Below, in pieces: positions 12,841-27,100 of a stretch of 64,000 bases of DNA (position 1 is its first letter; every line of letters starts with the position of its first letter). Source of the DNA: Opisthocomus hoazin (taxonomy: Eukaryota; Chordata; Aves; Opisthocomiformes; Opisthocomidae); NCBI RefSeq assembly GCF_030867145.1, contig NC_134414.1:67958814-68022813 (forward strand), written 5' to 3'. The translations under genes and the position numbers were made by a program. Below the pieces are notes generated by a model. That model did not search any database. It was not told where the DNA came from and worked only from the letters and a program-made list of their open reading frames with translations.

Positions 12841-15800
12841 TAATAACCAAATAAATAATTGCTGTTTTAAAATTTTCATACAGCTACTGCTTAACAATCC
12901 AGTCCTCTAGGGATTTGTTAAAAAATCCATAGTCTTCATTTAGAGGTGCTCCACAAAATGGATCTGATTAAAGCCAATGGAACTGCAAATCAGAGTGGCT
13001 TAGAAATGTTTGTATCCTGCCTAGAGGGAAGTTGTCACACTGACTGTAAGAAATTATGGTTTCAACAAAAGAAACAAGTTCAATATGTACAGTAAATGGG
13101 ACATCTCTTAGTTATCTTTTTTGCTAAATACCTAAATAGGGCTTAATTCAGGCATATTGTATGATATTAGTTTGAAAATGTTTATGTAATCTCTCTTTCT
13201 CTCTCAATATTACAATACTTTTGTACACATCATATTGTATGCCTCTGTCTCATCTGATGTGGTAGTGAAGTTTAGCACCTCTACCAACATGTGTGGTGAG
13301 CATGGAGGGAAATAAGGTGGTTGGAACTTGGTCTTTGTGAGGGAACAAAGTGTGTGAGGGACCTGGAAGGGAAAGCAGAGACAATACCAGACTGAGTGCA
13401 GAAGTCTGCTGAGAGTTTTGAATGCATACTATATAAAGGCAATTTTATTTTTTTTTTTGCTTCTGTTGGCTGGTAGTACCAGAATAGAATAAGATAATGA
13501 AGTCCACTGGAGCCAGCCTGCCTTTTTTTTTAAAAAAAAAAAAAAGTTTTCTACATAGAAAGGTGTTTTGCAAACAAAAGGGGATCAGATTAGAAGGTTG
13601 TAATAAACCTGAGGAAGGGAACTCAGAAAATGCCCCTTGCCGAAGAGTGATGGTGTTAATTGCCTCTCCCACTATAAGATTCTGGTGTCTGAGGAAAGCT
13701 GGAAGAGCTACAAGTAGTGTTTTAATCTGTCTTCAAGCAGTGGGTGCCAGCAAGGATAGAAGACAGCCAGCAGTATGTTTTTTGTTTTTAGACTTTCTTT
13801 TCTGACACCAGCTGGCACTGAAGCACTTGATGTGTTTAACAGGCAGGAAGGATAGCTATGAAATGGTTTAAAATAAGTTTGAGGAGTACTGAAATCTGTG
13901 TAAAAACTAAACATATGAAAGATGTTTCTATATTTGATAGGAACTGTAGATGAAAAGCCAAGCATTTGTGACTGTTTAGAGTTTGAACATCCTCAATTTT
14001 GAGAGGCTGAATCCCTGGTGATAGGCCAGATTTAACTGCAATCTGGAACAAAAATCTCTAGAAACTGTGCTGTGGAGATATCCAGTATTAACCCTTGGCA
14101 AAACAAGCACAGTTATATTCCCTGTTGGTCTGGGGACATGGTTACAACTTATAGCTGTGCTTTGCTTGGTTTTTGTTGGTCCTTGCTGACTGCTATTATA
14201 CAAATAGGAGGTTTATTAATTACATTTGTGGGTAAGATTTACCCTTGCTTTGCTTTATTGTCTTCAAGTACTGTGCAGAGTCTGTGCAAATTCACACACA
14301 GAGAAGGACCATTCCATTTAACAGTTTTTGGGGACTTGAATGCTTTGTCTTACTCTACACTGTCTAGCCTTTCCATTTTGGAAAAAAGTATGAGAAGATA
14401 TTTCTGTAAATCTAAATAAAAATTGTCTCAAGTGGATAGTCCATCTTGGACGTATTCTAATCTGGCTTTGAGATTTCATCTGGTGTTGAGGTTATTTGTG
14501 TCTCTAATACAGTTACCTGCAAATTTTGACCACTGTACATATGCTAGAGCTCTCAGCTGCTGATATGAGGGAAAATTCAGTTTTTCTTTTAAGTGACTTT
14601 CTTATGTACATTTGACTGCAAGTGTGCAGGAGACTTACAAGACAGAGTTTGGAGTTATTTTGTTTGGCAGTAGCATATACCATGCATACATATAAACCGA
14701 GGTTTCCATTTGTGCCAGAATAAGACATGCCCATAGTTCATATCAGAGGTAGTTCCAGATTTCCAGCCAAACCAACAGATTCACATCATATTTTTCTGAA
14801 AATCCCGTCATCAAGTGTAGAACTGTGTCTCCACTTCTTGGACAAAAACCTGTTTTTTGAACAAATACAAACACAATAAATTTTTATGCAGTCTGTCACC
14901 ATAATCAAGAGAATCATATGTAAAACTTGTCAGATAGATGTGAAATATGTGGAGATTTGGTGGTAGGCTGGATTGAGCAACAGATTTTGAGCAACATTGG
15001 CAGCTTAACTGAAGATTAATGTTTAACGGATTTCTTGTTTTGCAGTAGCTGGAAGCAGTCTATGCAACATGCTAATTTGTATAGGCAGTGTATACGAAAG
15101 AACATCAGCAGGTGCACAGGTAGGTAACTTTGTACTCTGTATGGAGGGAAGGTTATTTGGTAGTGATGGGTAGTTCTGTATTGTAAACTCATCAACAGGA
15201 GATTTTGAAATGTCATTCCACCTCTTATATTTCTTACAAAATTCAGAATAAGCATTCAAAAACTAAGGAACAGCTGAACAATTTTACGATTATGCAGAAT
15301 AAACTATTAAAAAAGTTAATAAGGGCAATGAAGATAATCAGTCATCAGAATTTACAAGCATTAGTTTTCAAAAGGAAAGATAATGGATATAGTAGTAACA
15401 AATGAATTTTTAAAGTGCCTATGTTGATACTTAATTGGTTTTTTGTGATTCTTCTTCTAAGTGTGACCTGATTTAAGTTGCAGAAAAGACATTCAGACAA
15501 AAGGCATATTAAAGAAGAAGTTACTGCCCCCATTACTTTCAGCTATTAAGTAATAGTAATATTTGGAACAAATAAGGGACTAAGATAAGCTATGCCTGCA
15601 GAGCTGTAGATATCACTGATTTTATGGGCTCATATGCGTATGTGGTAAAAACCTGGCTAAGAGTGTTCCTCACCCTTTGGACTATTGACAGGTGAATGTG
15701 AGTGATCTGAAAACTAGCTGATAAATAATGGAGGTTTTTTTTGGTTTGGGTTTTTTTTTTTTCGGTAGGCATCCTTAACTAGTGTAGGTTTTAAAGGCTT

Positions 15801-18800
15801 CTGTTTTTTTCGTATTAAGCACTGAGTGTTTTTCTGATGTTACTGCAGAATGGCTCATGATGTGTGAGAAAGGGAAGGACCTGATGTGTTTCAAACTTTC
15901 TGCTTTAACTCCTGTTGCATGTTTATTTGCAGTGTTTTGTGAGACTCTGGTCATCTTAGTGATACCTTTGGCGATATCACTATGGTGTCCTGTAAAAATC
16001 TATAACTAGTTTAGGAAGAATGTTGAAGAGAGAATGTGTTTCAAGGAAGCTGAAACAATGCATTCTGTAATGGAGGGAAAGCAACAGAATATGCTGGGCA
16101 TAAAAACATGAAAACAGGAAAACTGACAAATGGTATAAGGCATCCGTATGTACTTTTAAGTAATGGCATTTGGCACTATAGTTTTTAGAACTTCAGAAAA
16201 AACACTTACAAACAGAAAATTATCACTTTTTGACAAGGAGGGGAATTTGGACTTTGAATTAACAGTGAACTAAAGGAGGAGAATAGGTGTGAATTGAAAC
16301 TAATTGGTGTTTCAGATCATTGAGCTGCTTGAAAATAACATGTGTGGTGAGAACTGTAGAAGTTAAGTCTCTCTTAAATGCCTAATTAAGCACAGTTCTG
16401 TCCTGCAAGGGAGAGAAAAAAATGTTATGTCACATGCTGCTTTGTGCTCAACTGACTGATTTAAATGGACAGTCAGTCAAAAGATGTTGCTTCTGTGTGG
16501 TAGACTTCTCCTTCTGATTAGGCTGATCTACTGGTCCACAAAGGGGTGATGCCCTGAGGCATACAGCTATAGGCATAAAGATGAGCAGAGGTATAATCAA
16601 AGTTGTTCAGAAAACATTGTGCAAATCAGAACGAGCAGGTGGTTGGCACAACTGATGAGCATTTTCAAGTGTGTGATCAATGTGGGTGCAGAAGTCCTGT
16701 AGCTGGGTGTCTAAATCATCTCACCCTGTGGCCTGATTTAAGCACACACATATGTGAGATAAGATATGACAAAAATATTAAAAATTAATTTTTCACTGGA
16801 GAAATATCCATTAAAAAGCATGGAAGAACCTCCCTTCTACTCCCTTGAAAAGGGCTAACAGTTGATTAAACTTACGTAAAATAGATTGGACGATTTGACA
16901 TGTAAGATACTTTGCTTTCCAACAAACAATTGAGTTCACTGGCCACAATCCAACAGAGAAAACAAAATGTGCAGAATAAACACTGTCTATAGCAGGTGGA
17001 GGTAATGTCTTATTATACACAAATGCTGTTTTGTGTTGTGTAACCTGGGGACAATTTAGCAGACAATTTTGTACTTAGAAAAATCATGGTTTATGCAGAA
17101 AAGGAGAACCACGGATAATGAATTGTCTACATCTGAAAATACCACACTAGATCTGAAACACATGTCCTGCCATATTGTCTTATGATTTCAAAAGCAGAGG
17201 AAGGAAGAGAGATTATTAAATTTAATTTCACTCCCTCATATCACTTTAAAACAGATGTTTAAAACCAAAAACTTATCCCTTCTTTCCAGTGTTTATTCTT
17301 AAATATTTTAGTACCAATGTTTTGTCACTCAAGACCAAACATACAGTGGCCCTTATTCATCATACAACTAAGAAAGAACTATTGTAATTTTGTGCATGCA
17401 AAGCTCAGTTTAACTGTAAAAATAATAAAGTAAAAGAAAATAAAATGCAAACAAAACAAAACTCTGCTGTGAGAAGCATGGTCTTTATGTGCGTACGTGT
17501 ATGTGCACAGGTGCGGTGGCTGGTTGGCTCCAGGGGAAGATGATCCCTGAGGCTTCTCTTCCCCCAGCAGTTTTTTACCCTCAATTCCACATGATCAAGT
17601 GCTGGTATTTTCGAGGGAATATGAGTTAGCTGAGGTGTGAATTAGACATTTTAGAAGCCAGGAATCATCTGATGTATTTTTTCGAGACCAAAGCATGCAG
17701 AGTTATTTCTTGCACAGTTTAGGTGGTTGTGAGCAAAAGAGAATCATATTAAAGTTTTCAGGCTGCTGACATTTTGTGCAAATGAGTCAGTTGTCTTCAC
17801 ATTCCTACAAAACTGGAAAGGGAAAATTATGTGAATACTCAAGTAGGAACGTGGAGTCCAACAGACTTGACTGGAGTACTAGAGCCTACATCGCAGCATC
17901 TCCACTAGATTAATGCAGTTCTGTGTTTCCGACTCTGAGATGTAAAGGAAGAGGAAACTGGTTTCCCATGCAACATATTTTGCTGATTTCGTCCAATTTC
18001 ATAATTATCAGCAATAGCACTTTTTTTTCCAAGTGATTTATAAATACTGACTAATTAGGTCTCAGAATTGTCACAACAATCTGGATTTTACTCTCTCAGA
18101 CTAAAAAATATCACTGAAGACAAGGAAACAGAGTCAGTCAAATATTAATCGAAGGGTTTATTTCCTCTGTGAAGCCAGCCTAAATATGGCATTAGATCTC
18201 ATCTGGGCAGTCTTTATTTCCAGTGTAGGTCTAGTCACTCGGCACTGGTTCACTTGCTTGTTTTCTGTGAAGCTGGTTTATCTGGAACCTTATTGCCAGA
18301 GGAGAGGAAATTGAAAAAAAAAAAAAAAGAAAAAAAGAAGCTTTTAATTTTTAATTCAGCTGGTTTTGTGAGTCTACTTCAGCGTCGTTCCCATCCTATT
18401 CAGTTAATGTTTTGCTCTGCATACATTCAGGTGGTAACATTTGTAGAAATTATCTTTTCTCAAAATTTATGGTTATCTTTTCAAGTGTGGCATATTAAGT
18501 GTTATCCAGAACTTTCCATTCAGGCAAATGCAAAATAGCCACTCTTTTATTCTCAGTGGCATCACAGAGAAGAAAGGTGAAGGGAATGAATGAGACGATG
18601 GAGCCATACTCAGCCCAAGCCCTCCTTAATGCTTATCAGAAGATCTGGCTAAGGTGCCCAAGGCTGTGTTCTCCTTCCCAGCCAGAGAGGCCTGGGCAGT
18701 ACTTCTCTGAGGCAGAGTTTGTCCCCACTGCCCTCTCCTGCAAGGTCACAACTGTACCATCGCCCACTCCAGTGATGGCTGACTATCACAATTGAGCCTG

Positions 18801-19049
18801 CTGATCGGGGTGGGACTGCTCGTGGAGAAGATTCTCTTTGTAAGCGCAGTTGGTAACAGTGGCCATGAAATGTGGTGGCGCTCCTTGGCACCGGGTCAGC
18901 CTGATCCTATTTGGTTGGTAAAGTCTAGTGGAATTGTAACACAACATATCATGATGATATTGAAACTCTCAGAGTGGCTTTTGCTCTGAGTGCTATTCTG
19001 AAACCCAGTGCAGAAATATTTTTTTCCCTGCCCTGTGTGTGGTGTGCAT
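12841..19049. other. Non-coding AT-rich stretch
   Basis: No gene or transposon recognised. It contains simple homopolymer runs: an A-rich run directly after a T-rich run at about 13525-13544, T runs near 15750-15762, and an A/G-rich run near 18314-18340. A moderately GC-richer patch lies at 18600-18900. Open frames are short and overlap on both strands, as expected by chance. Confidence 0.5.
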
Positions 19050-19830
19050 TAACTCCATGAGTAGATTTTCAAACAAAAATAAGCATTTAAAAGCATTTTT
19101 CTTGGGAAACGCTTTACAAAATGTATATGCCTGTGTGCATATCCATGTGAATGCAATTGGATGTTTAGCAATGCAATTTTCATTTTGCTTTAATGCTTAT
19201 TTAATAATCACAAGTGCTTTACTTTTTAAACATTTGCTTAAATTCAAATATTAACTATTAGTGAGGTTTTAATCTGAAAAAAGTGTAAGAGCAGTTCTAC
19301 TTTAATTTTACTCCAACCTTGTGTTCACCTTGCACCTATCACATAGGGAAGCCTGAAACATTATTAGTAGCTATAATTTGTGACAAGCTTATCTCTTGAA
19401 GAATATTATGTGAAGTCCAAAAATGTGACTTCCTATTGTCCACAGGACAAAGAGTTATCCCCATTCACTCGGGCAGGAGATGAGGGTGGCTATTAAATAG
19501 CAAGGTTTCAAGGTTTTTTAAAGCTACTGTAAAAGATTCAAAGCAGCTAAAATTTTTAATGTTTATGGAATTTGTACAGGACTTGAAAATGGAAGGTGCA
19601 ATTTAATCAATGACATGCTAATACAAATTAGCAGTTTTCAGCCCTTCTCCCTGAAAAATGAGATATTCTTTAATAATTGACTGAATTCTTTAGCACCCAC
19701 CATCTCTAAGACATTGTAGGTTATTGTCAAAAGATGACCAGAATATAGAGCCACTAAATATTTCATCTTAATGATAATGTATGCTGCAAAAGGTTTGAAC
19801 TTTATATCGAGCTTTGAATTGACTTTTGAT
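19050..19830. promoter_or_regulatory. Candidate conserved non-coding block(s)
   Basis: Single-copy AT-rich sequence with many homeodomain-like words. At 19616-19633 the arms TGCTAAT and ATTAGCA flank a four-base spacer, giving TAAT-N4-ATTA, a spacing compatible with homeodomain dimers. The segment 19140-19260 (ATGCAATT, TTTGCTTTAATGC, TTATTTAATAATC words) has the look of vertebrate enhancer-type conserved elements. This is pattern recognition only; no alignment was possible. It could equally be ordinary AT-rich intron. Confidence 0.22.
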
Positions 19831-22800
19831 AAAAGACATATTGGATTCCCTCTCTTTTTTTTTTTTTTCAGATTAACTTTGTGCCAGGAGCAGGGGTCAA
19901 AGCTAGCATTTAAATTCAGACTTTTCTCTATTTATTGCTAGTAAAATGGGGATATCAGGGGATTTATTTCTTTTTATTGTAATTTTTAGAAGTTGTCTGG
20001 ATCAAGTTCAACTAATTAGGTGTGTTTTTAAAGAGATGGATGGGATATATGTCAAGTGTTGCGAGTCAGTTATTTAAGTGAAGTATGTTCTATTCCACTG
20101 AAATCAAAGGTAATTTTACCATCCCCACCACTTTCAGAGTTTTGTAGTGTACTCAGCCGAGCACCCAGCTGTGTCCTACCCAGCTACATGCATTTATAAG
20201 TCAGAGAATCTGCATTGAACACCGGTGACAGAAGAGGCAAATGTCTATCATAGTCATATGGGCTATAGTTCAAGACAGTTTAAAATGTGTTTCCTAATTT
20301 TCATGACTGACTGCAATACAAAAGCAGGTATTTCCTGCATGTCTAGAGTTGTTTCTTCTTTTCTTTATTTTTTAAAGGAATTTCAGAAAAGAAGTTGTAG
20401 AAGCTTAACATGGGGAAGACTCACCAAGTTCTGTTTCAACAGCATTTTACAGTTGCAGTCGCGTTGTCCAAAGATGCTTCTGTCTATGAAGCAGCAATTA
20501 AGTTACGTGCATTAAAAAAAAAAAATGAAGGTAATCTTTACAGATGTTACAGATGGAGGTATTTTTCCTGATGTATTGCTTTTTTCCCCTTTACATTTAC
20601 TGTATGTTTTTCACTGTTGATTTTAAGTCTTACAAATACACTAAGCGCTATGCATGCTTTAATACTTTTTTCAGTTTGTAAAGCTTAGAGAGGTCCTAAT
20701 TAATCTTGTAACTTAACAATAATAACTTTACCACTCACACAATTCTCTCTTTTGGAAGAATTTAGAGAAAAATGACCATGATCTCTTCTGTTTATAAATA
20801 CGGGTATTTGCTCTTAAACATTGTTTTAGAGAAATAGGCCCTGCATTTGCCCCAAATAAGATGGTTAATTATGACTGTTCTAAAAAATAGCTATCTTCAG
20901 GCATTTACCCAGTGACTGATTTATAACTTAGCAGAATGGGAAAATTATACTGTTATATTATTACAAGGTGCCAACAATGATTTTTGCTTCCTTGAACCAG
21001 CTGTTTGAGAACTTCTCTTAAGACTGGTCCTGTTTGAAATAGAGAAATGAGTTCAGAGTTTGAAAAAAAAACCGACTGTCCGACCATTTGTATGCTCTGT
21101 GTCATACCTGCATCTTTTCAGAAATGAAAATATGCCTTACTGCTACTTTGGTCAGTTACCTGGACTGTTTTCATACCAGCAAAATAGGATGAGATAGTTC
21201 CTAGTGCATTTTGTGCCTCAGCTGCACAGCTGTGGGCCGTGGTGCAGTCACTTACACTCAAGCATCAGTGAGAAGAAAATGCATTCAACAACGCAGAGGC
21301 TTGAGCTGTGTGAAACCAATAAAATTTGGGCTTTAATCCCACCTTCATTAAAGCTGATGTCAAAGTTTTTGCTGTCTGGAGTGGTACAGGTTGGGGCACA
21401 AAGAGGAAGTTTGGGACTGAAGGATGATGCCAAGGTCTGTGAGAGGTAAACAGGAAGTCTCAATCATGGAAAGAGAGGAGAAATGAAAAAAAAAAAACAA
21501 ACTCAGAAAGCACAAAATGTTGTTTGCTTTGCGTACTTAACTTGGAAGCTGCAAATTTACTCGATCAAGGCAGAAGGAAGAAGAAAGGAGAGGATGTCAG
21601 AACACATAAGCTGCAGCAGATCAGTGGATGTGCAGCTGCTGCAGTTAAGCTCTTTAAAGGGCATGTGTTCAGTTGCAAAAGTTTGAAGTCAGGAATGTTT
21701 ATTTTGCACAGTTACTCATTGTGCTGGACAATGGGCACGCACAGCACTAGGCAAACAAGTGCATTTTCTCTGTTGGTCCCAAACATTGACGTGAGCTCTG
21801 CAGCTGGTGAATGCCTTCGTTGGTTGGGGTCTGTGGGAAGAGGGAGTGAAGGTCTTGCCTGTTCCCTGAGTGGTGGAAAGGAATTATTTCTTGCTGTCAC
21901 CAGCACAGGGACAGAGACTGAGTTCTCCACATGCCTTAAGAGAAGACATTTCTTACCTCTCCTTGCTGTCTGTGCCATATATTATGCCCAATTGCAGAGT
22001 AAAGTATGGTGCTGTAATAACATTCATCATAGTGTATTATTTCGGTATACACACATTACATTCAAATTACCGTAATGACTTTAATCAAGTCTGTAATTAA
22101 TGTAAAGCATTAGCATTAAAGAATGCAGTTAAAGCATTACTGTATGGTTTTTGTTCAAGCGTAAGTGGTAGCAGGGAGATGGAGGAGGAAGGCAGCATCA
22201 AGGTTAAATTCAAAGCTTCACTAAATGAACAACTCCTGATCTTCCAGATATTCCTCAGATGTTTCATTATAGCTGTTGACAGTAGTCCCATTGCTTTTCT
22301 TGGGGTCATTTGTGAATTTGAAAGTACAGTAATGAAGCATAAAGTATCAGGATGGAAAATGGGAGAGGAAAAAATAGTGACCCCTTCTTTCAGCCCTCTG
22401 GCAAATACCTATTTGCTGCTGGATCTGCGGTGCACAACATGGAAGTCTCTCATGAGAACTTTGTGCGAGGAAATGCACCGTGTCTGTCACTAAAAGAAAA
22501 GAAGAAATATGTCATCACTCTAAGTGGTATTGATTAAAACAATAAGGATTTCCTGGTGCCAACAGTTGAAACAACTGTGTGAAAAGTGGTGAAGAGGTAT
22601 TACGGTATTGTTGCAGCTTTCTCAGGAAAATTCCAAATAAACCGAAGGATTCCTGTCAATATTTGTATAAGGAAACATGCTGCTGCCTGATTCGGAGGCA
22701 CTTCACACACATGCGCACGCACACACCCCCCCCTGCATGCAAAATTCTTGAGAAACTTTATTACAACCACACACAAAAAAGGACACACTCAGAGTTTGGT

Positions 22801-23529
22801 GCACTCTTTCTCATGCTAATATTTACAACATTGATCTCGTATTGTCGGTATTTGATCTACGTTTCTCCCAGCTCCGGTCAATGGAAGGCACAGCTGCTGA
22901 AACCCCATATTGTGCAGGCAGCGTGCCTTTGTGTTCTGCAGCTGGGGAGTTCTCATGTCCACAATAGCAAGTCTGAGCACACTATATTAGGAAAGATTAT
23001 TGTTTCATTTATTGACTACACAAGTTTAAAACAGCAAGTATATCGTTTGTTTCATGTTTTATTTGTTCGGGTCATTTTCACCAAAAGCTGGGCACATGGA
23101 CACAAATACAGGGCAGCTGTACTTCCAGCCACCCCAGTAGGAAGAAAATTACAAACATTATTGAAATGAAATTGGATGGTTGGTTGCTTTCATGAGGCAC
23201 AGCCTTCCACCTGCCTTCTCCCAGCCATCCATTTGTGAAGACTTGCTGCATGTTTTTTTTTTTGTCTTTTTTGCATCCAAGTTCCTTCCCGATAAAGTGT
23301 TTAACCTACTGTACAATTCATTTTAAGCGAAGCTGGTTTTACCGTGGAAGGGAAGACAAGCGAGTTCAATTTCTGAGCTCAGTTCTCCAAATGTTTCTTT
23401 CAGGGAACGGTCTGTAGAAAAAGGAAGGCAGCAATTTTAGCTGGAAGCAAATATCACTTCGGAGTAACAAAAAAAGGGAGGGGAAAAAAGAGAGAAAAAT
23501 CTATTTAACACTTTAGGATATAATGGTAT
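19831..23529. other. Non-coding stretch with several chance-length ORFs
   Basis: No gene recognised. A long T tract ending in CAG at 19855-19871 is a strong acceptor-like signal, but the downstream frame closes within about 13 codons. Plus-strand frames of 183 codons (21524-22075) and 196 codons (22579-23169) show no domain, no signal peptide and low-complexity Cys/His/Lys patches, so I do not call them genes. The direct repeat TAAAGCATTA near 22102-22140 lies in AT-rich DNA resembling the neighbouring candidate conserved blocks. Confidence 0.45.
22704..22733. repeat. Alternating purine-pyrimidine run plus C8, Z-DNA-prone
   Basis: Bases 22704-22726 alternate pyrimidine and purine without a break over 23 bases, including CA/TG steps and two CpG steps (core ATGCGCACGC). 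A run of eight C residues follows directly (22726-22733). Such CA/CG alternation favours the left-handed Z form under supercoiling. It is a simple-sequence patch, not a gene. Confidence 0.7.
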
Positions 23530-24190
23530 TCAAATAATATATTTTTGCGCCATTTATTCAGTTGTGAAGGAACTCAGTGAATAATAATAGCTGCTGTCAA
23601 AGATATTTATATTTAAGAGGGTCTTTATGTAAAATCATTTTTTTTATCAGGAGTGATTTTTCTCTAGGAGAAGTCTGCCATCTCCTAGCAACCGATATGG
23701 CTATCTTTTTTAACAGACGCTGCAATAACAATGGGTGCCTAACCTTTATATGGAAGCATTTGCACATGTACAATCAGAACACTTACGAATTCAAACCGAG
23801 TTGTTAAAGTGCTCCAAGGGAGACACTGGGTATCACTTTATCTACTGTGCATCTCATCTACCCAAGATTTTATAATGGCAGCCATTTTAGCTGTAGCTGA
23901 GTACCTCCCAACGAGCTCCAAAGCTAAATCTGCAAATGACCCACACCTTAACTTCCTTCTCTCTTTTCTCACAGGAAATGAGGGGACTCATTTCACTGCT
24001 CAGGTTTTATTTCCTTCCCTCTCTTCCTCATCATGTCACTCCACTTCCAGAGCGGTAGCATCACTTGAACTTCCTAAGTAAAGAATTCTTTAGCTTTGTA
24101 AGTGTAAACAACAGAGCACAAACACTCGTATCTGCAAATGGACAATTAATTTTAAAGGTACGTGACTGTAAATTAAGTACCTCTGACTAA
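23530..24190. promoter_or_regulatory. Candidate conserved non-coding block
   Basis: A long low-repeat segment of balanced complexity between simpler AT-rich flanks. Examples are the words CATCTCCTAGCAACCGATATG near 23680 and GTAGCTGAGTACCTCCCAACG near 23895, followed by AATTAATTTTAAAGGTACG near 24145. There is no open frame with coding character and no transposon signature. I flag it because its texture resembles vertebrate conserved non-coding elements. Cross-species alignment would decide it. Confidence 0.2.
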
Positions 24191-27100
24191 GGGTAGGCCC
24201 TTCCACTTTCTCCCCTTGGCTGCCTTTGGGCCGTGCAGACTCAGGACATTTGGACGAGGGGAAAATCCGTCGAACAATAGTGCGCCCATGCTTGTCTCAG
24301 TGATTCACACCTGCATGCCTGAAGTTTCGTCTGGATCATGAACACCACATGATGCCAGGAATGAGCTCTGTGAAAAAAAGAGTAGCAATGCAAAAAAGCT
24401 TGTGTGTGGTACTGCAGGAAAAGTGAGATCTGGCTTCCAGGAGCTCATAGCTCTCCGGGATGCCTTAGCTACTGCCCAAAGGCTGTTCTGCAAGGGGCCT
24501 TCCAAATTTCTGCTGCGTTGCAGAAATAGAAACAACCGTTGGCTGGGAAAGAGGGTGCAGCAGAATGAATGAATCTTTGGGACATGTACCTGATACGTGG
24601 CCTCTGTTCCCGCTCCTAGGGCTGTTAATATCTTCTTCATGTCTTGAACCATCCTTGAACAAAATACAGGAACAGTGTTGTCAGCAAGCATGTTGCTGGT
24701 GATAGGAGAAAATGGAACAAAAAGACATGTCATTCGTATTAATAGCATGGCTAAACTGGTAATTTCTTATCTATATTCTGTAAGGAGTAAACCAGATCCA
24801 AATCAGAAAGAAAAAGAGGAGCAGTTACAAGTAAACAAAATAAAACATTCCCTTGAAAGCTCTTCTAACAATTAAATAAAGCTAAACATTGAACTCCAGC
24901 ACCCCAAACCTGTAGCTCAATTCCCTATTTAGCAAATTCATATGAAGCTATGACAAATCCCCAGGTGTGATGACAGACCCTTCATTAAGCTTCTGCATTC
25001 GTCTCTGATCATAGTTTCTCCTCCTCCATTCTGCTATCAATTCCATTCAAAGTGATGCTTCAGATTCATAGCCTGAAAAGAAGTGGTTGTGGGTTTTTTT
25101 TTCATTTGTGGTTGACCCATTTGTGGTTTGGTTGAAAACAAAACAGTCTTATATATGCATTTTTTGGTCAAAATATTTGAAAGCTGGGGAAGAATATGGA
25201 AATCATCCATTGTGGAAGAGATTTTGCTTTCTTGTATTACTAACAACATTCTGGCTTTCCATCTCAAAACTGATATTTTTACAGTCAATGTGCTTTGTAT
25301 TCCCTTTGCCTGTTCTCTGCTTTTCAGCCAAGTGCAAATTCTTTTTGCATACATTTTGATATTCTTTATTTAGTGGTTGAGCATTTTTCAAAGCAACCTT
25401 CTAGATCCTGCCTTTAAGTCAGAATATCGATCTTCTGTTTCTCATCTTTGATACCTAGTTTCAGGCATTTCCAAGCTGATTTAGTGTGGTCTCTGCTTTT
25501 GCCACAACATCTAATGTTTTCCATTATTGATGCTCTCTCCTTCATTTCTACTGATAAATAAGACTATTTTGTTTGTTTATCTACAATTTTGGGATCACGA
25601 TTTGGACGTTTCCCTATCACTGTATAGATACATATATATGGATAACTTTCATCATATATAGACAGCTTCCATCAGAGAGGCTGGGTGCTAGGTCAGTGGA
25701 GTCCCTTGAGGATGTATCAATACACACCTGTTTTGGATCTAGCAGTTCTTACTTTTAAAGCACATTTAAATTTGGAATTTTCTACATAAATCCTTGATGC
25801 AAAGTATGTGTCCCAGAAAAAACAGAGAAAACTGCACAAACTTGATGTCAGGGAAGTAAATAGTAGCCAGCATTCTTTGAGAATCTGATGTGTGTCATTT
25901 GAGTGCTTAACCACAAATATTTTATTTAGTCCTACTAAGAGTATTCATTAATATTACATGAATTTCATTCACTACATGAGCTATAGAATAATAAAGCTAG
26001 TGACTAATTTGCAGTGGAAGATTTACTTCAAAAGTGCATTTGACAAATTTAGCCTCTTTTTCTGTTTGTGGAATACCAACCAGCCCTGAGAGGCCTCTGT
26101 TTTGTAAGGATGTGAGATAAGAAGGGATGTCCTGGGTGATGGGGAGTAGCTACGACCTCCTGGGTAACAGCTCTCTGCTGTTGCTGGCAGCCATGTCATA
26201 TAACTCCTTTTAGAAACTTACTCAGTTTGATCTTAAAAGTAGTTAAACTGCTGTCTTACTTCTCTGGCAATTAGAAACCTTATTCTAACTTTCTAGTCTA
26301 ATCTTACTCAAGACTGTTTTGTTTTTTTTATCATACTTGGATGATCTTTGTTTTTTCAGCTTTACTAGCTCTTTATCTTCTCTAGTGTATACTCGTTTCT
26401 CAGCATCTGGTTTGCTAAATTAAGCAAGCCTCATTTAAATCTTCTTTCTACTCTGTGGACCATCCTAGGAACTCTTTTTTCCATCTATTCAGATTCCTAA
26501 CTTTTATTATCATTTGACTTAATTCAGCTATTTTTTCTAACTTCAGAGACCAATCATGAACAATTGGTAAGTATTTAATAATTACCATTCAGTGTTGATT
26601 GGTCTCAAGTGTTGTTTTTATTCATCATCTTTTTCTAAGCCTTTCTTTTTATTGTAGCTTACCTAAAATCTATTGATTTTACAGTATTCAGTGGGCCGAA
26701 TCCAACTGACAATAAAAGGATAGAAAATGTCCCATTGTTTTCCCTTTTGAAGGCATAATACTTGCAGAATTACCATATGAGTAAAATTAGGTAATTTTAG
26801 AACTATTTAAAGATATTTTTTCTGGGTCATACATGTCTTGCCTAGGGTCATTACTCTAGAAATCATCCTGGTTTATTACGAATTTATGATGGGTGATGAT
26901 TCAAAATACATACAGTCTACCTTCTATGTCTAGCCTGTCCTTTGCCTATTAAACCTTCGATTCAATCCTTCTGCATGTTCTTGTCACCTGCTATAAAATT
27001 GCTAGGTGGCAATGACTGGATGAATTATTCCTGGCTGATTTCAATAGTATTTCGGTTTTGCTTATAAGATTAACTTCTTTGCCCTGTTACTTGCATATGT

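Noticed and set aside
13525..13544. T run directly followed by an A run, formally palindromic.
   Set aside because: Trivial homopolymer palindrome without information content.
19855..19871. Strong splice-acceptor-like T tract ending CAG.
   Set aside because: The downstream frame closes within about 13 codons and no donor follows; homopolymer T runs before CAG are common in AT-rich DNA.
21524..22075. 183-codon plus-strand ORF.
   Set aside because: No domain and no coding texture; overlapped by other open frames on both strands.
22579..23169. 196-codon plus-strand ORF.
   Set aside because: It includes translated CA-repeat sequence (MRTHTPPP) and has no recognisable domain or splice context; most likely chance.
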